From: Macrocystis pyrifera | Lineage: Eukaryota > Sar > Phaeophyceae > Laminariales > Laminariaceae | Reading direction: 5' to 3' | Assembly: GCA_031763025.1 (NCBI GenBank) | Contig: JASSKH010000003.1 | Coordinates: 15,000,992-15,064,991, forward strand | DNA: 64,000 nt | Shown here: in pieces, positions 63,101 through 64,000 of the stretch | Layout: the number at the start of each line of letters is the position of its first letter | Position numbering within the stretch: position 1 is the stretch's first letter | The notes under the pieces: generated by a model | Database searches by the model: none | What the model was told of the DNA's origin: nothing | What the model saw: the letters and a program-made list of their open reading frames with translations, nothing else | Program-made: the position numbers and the translations under genes

Positions 63101-64000
63101 TGTAGGGATACGAGGGTCTATGGTCAGACGACTACGACCGTGCATGATGTCGAGTACACCCCCCCCCTCACCTCTACCGTAGTTGCCCCTTGGGCTGTTC
63201 ACCGAGAAAACTAAGAGCATCCGCTTTGCCGTTGAAAATGGCAATACGAAGTTCTGCGATTTTCTAAGAGCCCTACTGAAGGAGAGAAGCTCAGCTCTTG
63301 TGAGCGTTCCTGGGAATGGTCTGTGCGCCTCCTCAAACGTTGTACGTACTGCATGGCGAACAATTTCCCGCTAAACGTGCCGTTAGTGGCGGTTTACGTC
63401 GAGGTACTGCCCCGTGCCTTCCCCTTGGCCCACCACCCCCCCCCTCCCGACCGCCCCCAATGCATGCACAACTCTTTCTGTCACCGCTACCGTTGCCAAC
63501 CCAAACGCTCGTACAGGAGAACGAGCGTAGCCGTATTCAGCAAGCGTGGATGAGGGGAGATGTTCCTGTCGTTGTTGCCACGATCGCGTTCGGCATGGGC
63601 ATCAACCATTTAGAGGTACTTGTCGTTTCGCCGCTGCGATAGGAGGCGCCCCCCCCCTTGCGCCTCGTCTGTGCTTTTGAGTAGAACAGCATCTGCGGTT
63701 AAGTGTGGAGCGTAGCTCTGCTGACGCCATTTTTTGTTGATGCTGCGATTTTGCCCGACGCTGGTGGACGTACTGTAGGTAAGCGGTGGTGTACTTTTTT
63801 CAAGCATCCAGCATAGAGTCACGAAAAATGCGCACACACGCTACCGTGATTGTGTTGCGGGCTGGTGGGCTGGGTGGGATAGGTAATGTTGCAGCAGTTC
63901 ATGCGACGCTTCCAGGAAGACTGGACGGCGGGAACGATCGCCAGACAACGGCAGCTATTGCCGGGGAGTCGATAAACATCGGTAAGGAGGGTTGCCTACA
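54189..64000 (+). CDS. RECQL: RECQ1-type (RECQL) ATP-dependent 3'-5' DNA helicase, cut by right edge
   Basis: RecQ helicases unwind forks, D-loops and Holliday junctions in the nucleus. Exons seen: 54189-54408, 55807-56031, 57509-57705, 60122-60220, 60694-60806, 61485-61558, 62145-62331 and 63517-63615; later exons lie beyond the window. The N-terminal coiled coil (LESELENVCRELSLVEVKIA) resembles human RECQL, the reason for choosing RECQ1 over other RecQs. Motifs: Walker A RTGGGKSLCYQLPA, VVSPLLSLIEDQ, DEAHCCSQ with the aromatic loop WGHDFRPEY, AVTATC, SSFNRSNL, GIVYAFSRKE, and VVVATIAFGMGIN. Exon 5 is 113 bp and lacks one base near 60733-60736, between KLGI and LKRQFGHVP, so the frame is broken as written. 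No zinc-binding or winged-helix part is in view. I could not assign an exon after 63615. Confidence 0.92.
57063..57170. mobile_element. MITE-like element, copy 2
   Basis: 108 bp with inverted ends (ttacgggggtccatagtaaa ... actatggccccccgtaatag) and an AT-rich centre, in the intron between RECQ1 exons 2 and 3. Same family as 37354-37465. Confidence 0.8.
58028..58164. repeat. Dispersed repeat R2, copy 2
   Basis: Matches 46295-46450 and directly adjoins the foldback element that starts at 58165, in RECQ1 intron 3. Confidence 0.65.
58165..58668. mobile_element. Foldback element, about 0.5 kb with long inverted arms
   Basis: The left arm (58165-58341) and the right arm (58498-58668) are imperfect reverse complements over about 170 bp each: gaccaactattatgggaaat, ctcagaactgg, aaacacc, agactcctca, atgctcccc and tttctccagagtc recur inverted. 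The loop is about 155 bp. No open frame of note. It lies in RECQ1 intron 3 (57706-60121), where the transcript would form a very long hairpin. Confidence 0.8.
59575..59835. repeat. Dispersed repeat R3, longest copy
   Basis: Contains in one piece the segments found separately at 46757-46912 and 48008-48070. It lies in RECQ1 intron 3, about 290 bp before the exon 4 acceptor. Confidence 0.6.
60562..60587. repeat. Poly(C) tract
   Basis: 26 consecutive C in RECQ1 intron 4, about 105 bp upstream of the exon 5 acceptor. Confidence 0.9.
60890..61040 (-). repeat. Partial copy of dispersed repeat R1, reverse orientation
   Basis: Reverse-oriented right half of R1 (tagaccctcgcatccatacg, then aatcacgtcgggttttcacg), diverged from the other copies, with a G8 run just before its hairpin end. 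A short tandem duplication of gtacttatgatgtcatg is at the junction. In RECQ1 intron 5. Confidence 0.7.
62873..62912 (+). repeat. Fragment of dispersed repeat R1 (hairpin end)
   Basis: About 40 bp (tatggtcatacgactacggc onward to gagtac), identical in layout to the right end of full copies. It lies 60 bp before full copy C. Confidence 0.65.
62974..63163 (+). repeat. Dispersed repeat R1, full copy C
   Basis: Third full copy, in RECQ1 intron 7, with all shared blocks and the final gagtac followed by a C8 run. It is more than 22 kb from copies A and B, confirming dispersal and not local tandem duplication. Confidence 0.85.

Noticed and set aside
63880..63960. Possible ninth RECQ1 exon before a donor-like GTAAGG
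   Set aside because: None of the three frames resembles the expected RecQ motif VI region (RFVIHH...QESGRAGRD), so I did not add it.

Overview
The window is nuclear DNA from a eukaryote, most likely a photosynthetic stramenopile and probably a brown alga (Ectocarpus-like). Genes are interrupted by GT-AG introns of about 0.4-2.5 kb. Coding exons are GC-rich. Introns and spacers carry long C or G homopolymers. One gene starts with a signal peptide followed by an Ala/Phe-type motif (HGFAYTP), as expected for import into a complex plastid. The species call is an inference.

Eight protein-coding genes can be reconstructed exon by exon, and they alternate strand without exception: (1) minus 8830..<1, splicing factor SF3B1, N-terminal part, running off the left edge; (2) plus 10464..17137, proteasome ATPase RPT1, complete (436 aa); (3) minus 25113..18889, a glomulin/ALF4-family protein; (4) plus 25515..31064, an unrecognised, repeat-rich, probably plastid-targeted protein of 836 aa; (5) minus 35494..32940, the mitochondrial p32/MAM33 protein (251 aa); (6) plus 35775..41647, an MPPED-type metallophosphoesterase; (7) minus 45999..44941, a cytochrome b5-domain protein with a cysteine-rich segment; (8) plus 54189..>63615, a RECQ1-type DNA helicase, running off the right edge.

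Two of the divergent pairs have short shared 5' spacers: 401 bp at 25114-25514 and 280 bp at 35495-35774. The genes do not form an operon or pathway. They are mostly housekeeping genes for splicing, protein turnover, mitochondrial matrix function and DNA repair. The spacer 46000-54188 and many introns hold dispersed repeats. These include a family of about 190 bp whose copies are followed by a C-rich run, a MITE-like pair with inverted ends, a 0.5-kb foldback element inside the helicase gene, and two copies of a repeat of about 0.8 kb.

Three genes (SF3B1, glomulin-like, RECQ1) each contain one place where the conserved reading frame shifts by one base. These are either assembly errors or real lesions. 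The least understood item is gene 4, a plastid protein built from short basic helices and Pro/Ala/Gly linkers.
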